A program made the translations under genes and the position numbers. From Halopseudomonas pachastrellae (GTDB lineage: Bacteria; Pseudomonadota; Gammaproteobacteria; Pseudomonadales; Pseudomonadaceae): DNA of 64,000 nucleotides. Shown piece after piece: positions 63,665 to 64,000 of the stretch. The notes under the pieces were generated by a model. That model saw nothing but the letters and a program-made list of their open reading frames with translations. It had not been told where the DNA came from and made no database searches. The stretch spans positions 54,229 through 118,228 of the forward strand of contig NZ_FOUD01000016.1 of NCBI RefSeq assembly GCF_900114765.1, read 5' to 3'. Each line of letters opens with the position of its first letter. The stretch's first letter is position 1.

Positions 63665-64000
63665 CAGACTGCTGACAAAGCCCCTAGCCGAAAGGCGGGG
63701 GCTTTTGTTTAATGGGTTGTCGTTTATCGCAGGCCAACCCGATGCTCAAACCCCCTTCACCCAAACAACACGCGCTGGAGATGGTCACCCTCGAAGAACT
63801 GGTGCCAGCTGACCATCTGCTGCGCAAGATCGCCCAGCACATTGATTTCGAGTTCATTCGTCCTGCCACCCAGCACCTGTATTGTGCTGACAACGGTCGC
63901 CCGGCGATTGACCCGGTCACTCTGTTCAAGATGCTGTTTATTGGCTACCTGTTCGGCGTGCGCAGCGAACGACAGTTAATGCGCGAGATTCAGGTTAACG
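63665..64000 (+). mobile_element. IS1182-family insertion sequence, left end (continues past window)
   Basis: A transposase frame begins at 63742. The left terminus is probably near 63665 (AGACTGCTGACAAAGCCCC...), immediately after the perfect hairpin GGACACGG-CAAG-CCGTGTCC (63645-63664). The leader holds AAAGCCCC/GGGGGCTTT, a possible terminator against incoming transcription. The right end is outside the window, so the boundary and any target duplication cannot be confirmed. Confidence 0.65.
63742..64000 (+). CDS. IS1182-family transposase, N-terminal part
   Basis: The first 86 residues only; the frame is open at the right edge. MLKPPSPKQHALEMVTLEEL, VPADHLLRKIAQHIDFEFIR, and the DUF772 core IDPVTLFKMLFIGYLFGVRS followed by ERQLMREIQVN are the N-terminal hallmarks of IS1182-type transposases. 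The DDE catalytic domain would lie outside the window, so I cannot say whether the element is intact. Confidence 0.9.
   Translation, partial: MLKPPSPKQHALEMVTLEELVPADHLLRKIAQHIDFEFIRPATQHLYCADNGRPAIDPVTLFKMLFIGYLFGVRSERQLMREIQVN

Overview
The window is GC-rich, densely coded DNA from a gammaproteobacterium, most likely a member of the Pseudomonadaceae. The evidence is the ccmFGHI block, the smc-zipA-ligA order, a bauA/mmsA pair with a divergent LysR gene, paired DUF1302/DUF1329 genes, and the GCTTGAAGC-type intergenic repeats common in pseudomonads. A marine or Halopseudomonas-like lineage is possible, but that is a guess from gene content. Nothing looks like a prophage, plasmid or CRISPR locus. 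The only mobile element seen is the left end of an IS1182-type insertion sequence cut off at the right edge.

Layout. 1-4 kb: the end of a cytochrome c maturation operon (ccmF partial, ccmG, ccmH, ccmI). 4-14 kb: a small SpoIIAA-like protein, an MFS protein, then housekeeping genes smc, zipA, ligA and dusC. 14-17 kb: a chemotaxis transducer with its extra domain at the C-terminus, and an FAD oxidoreductase of the type normally tied to SelD. 17-30 kb: a lipid or hydroxy-acid catabolism block on both strands (MFS, thiolase, acyl-CoA dehydrogenase; then on the minus strand acyl-CoA dehydrogenase, SDR, APH-like kinase, SurE, SDR), together with yigZ and alkB. 29-36 kb: a tight minus-strand operon headed by the radical SAM protein ArsS (symporter, metallophosphoesterase-like protein, TVP38-reductase fusion, two glycosyltransferase-like proteins), with a divergent exported methyltransferase-like gene. 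36-47 kb: two copies of an AraC / DUF1302 / DUF1329 module with a broken third DUF1302 copy between them. 47-53 kb: a DEAD-box helicase, a DAHP synthase with a leader peptide and terminator, and a hydrolase-MFS pair. 53-64 kb: beta-alanine catabolism genes, a diguanylate cyclase, an inositol-phosphatase-like protein, a Zn-protease-family protein, an NHL-repeat protein, an ABC exporter and the IS.

How the genes may work together. The 18-28 kb block resembles a split ACAD10/11 or Lva-type pathway: a hydroxyacyl-CoA is phosphorylated by an APH-like kinase, phosphate is removed by an acyl-CoA dehydrogenase homologue, and beta-oxidation ends with thiolase. The two DUF1302/DUF1329 pairs look like outer-membrane barrel plus periplasmic partner systems that could import a hydrophobic substrate, each controlled by its own AraC regulator. 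This link is inference.

The strongest unusual signals are four. First, a 38-residue leader peptide containing YFYFGYWF sits ahead of an intrinsic terminator and a DAHP synthase gene, which looks like aromatic amino acid attenuation. Second, a roughly 200-bp intergenic repeat occurs in two full copies (4.0 and 61.4 kb) whose hairpin arms differ by compensatory changes, indicating a conserved folded structure. Third, an ATTCA-N5-TGAATGTCC site lies about 130 bp upstream of both intact DUF1302 genes. Fourth, a perfect TGTAACAGA-N15-TCTGTTACA inverted repeat lies between arsS and its divergent neighbour.
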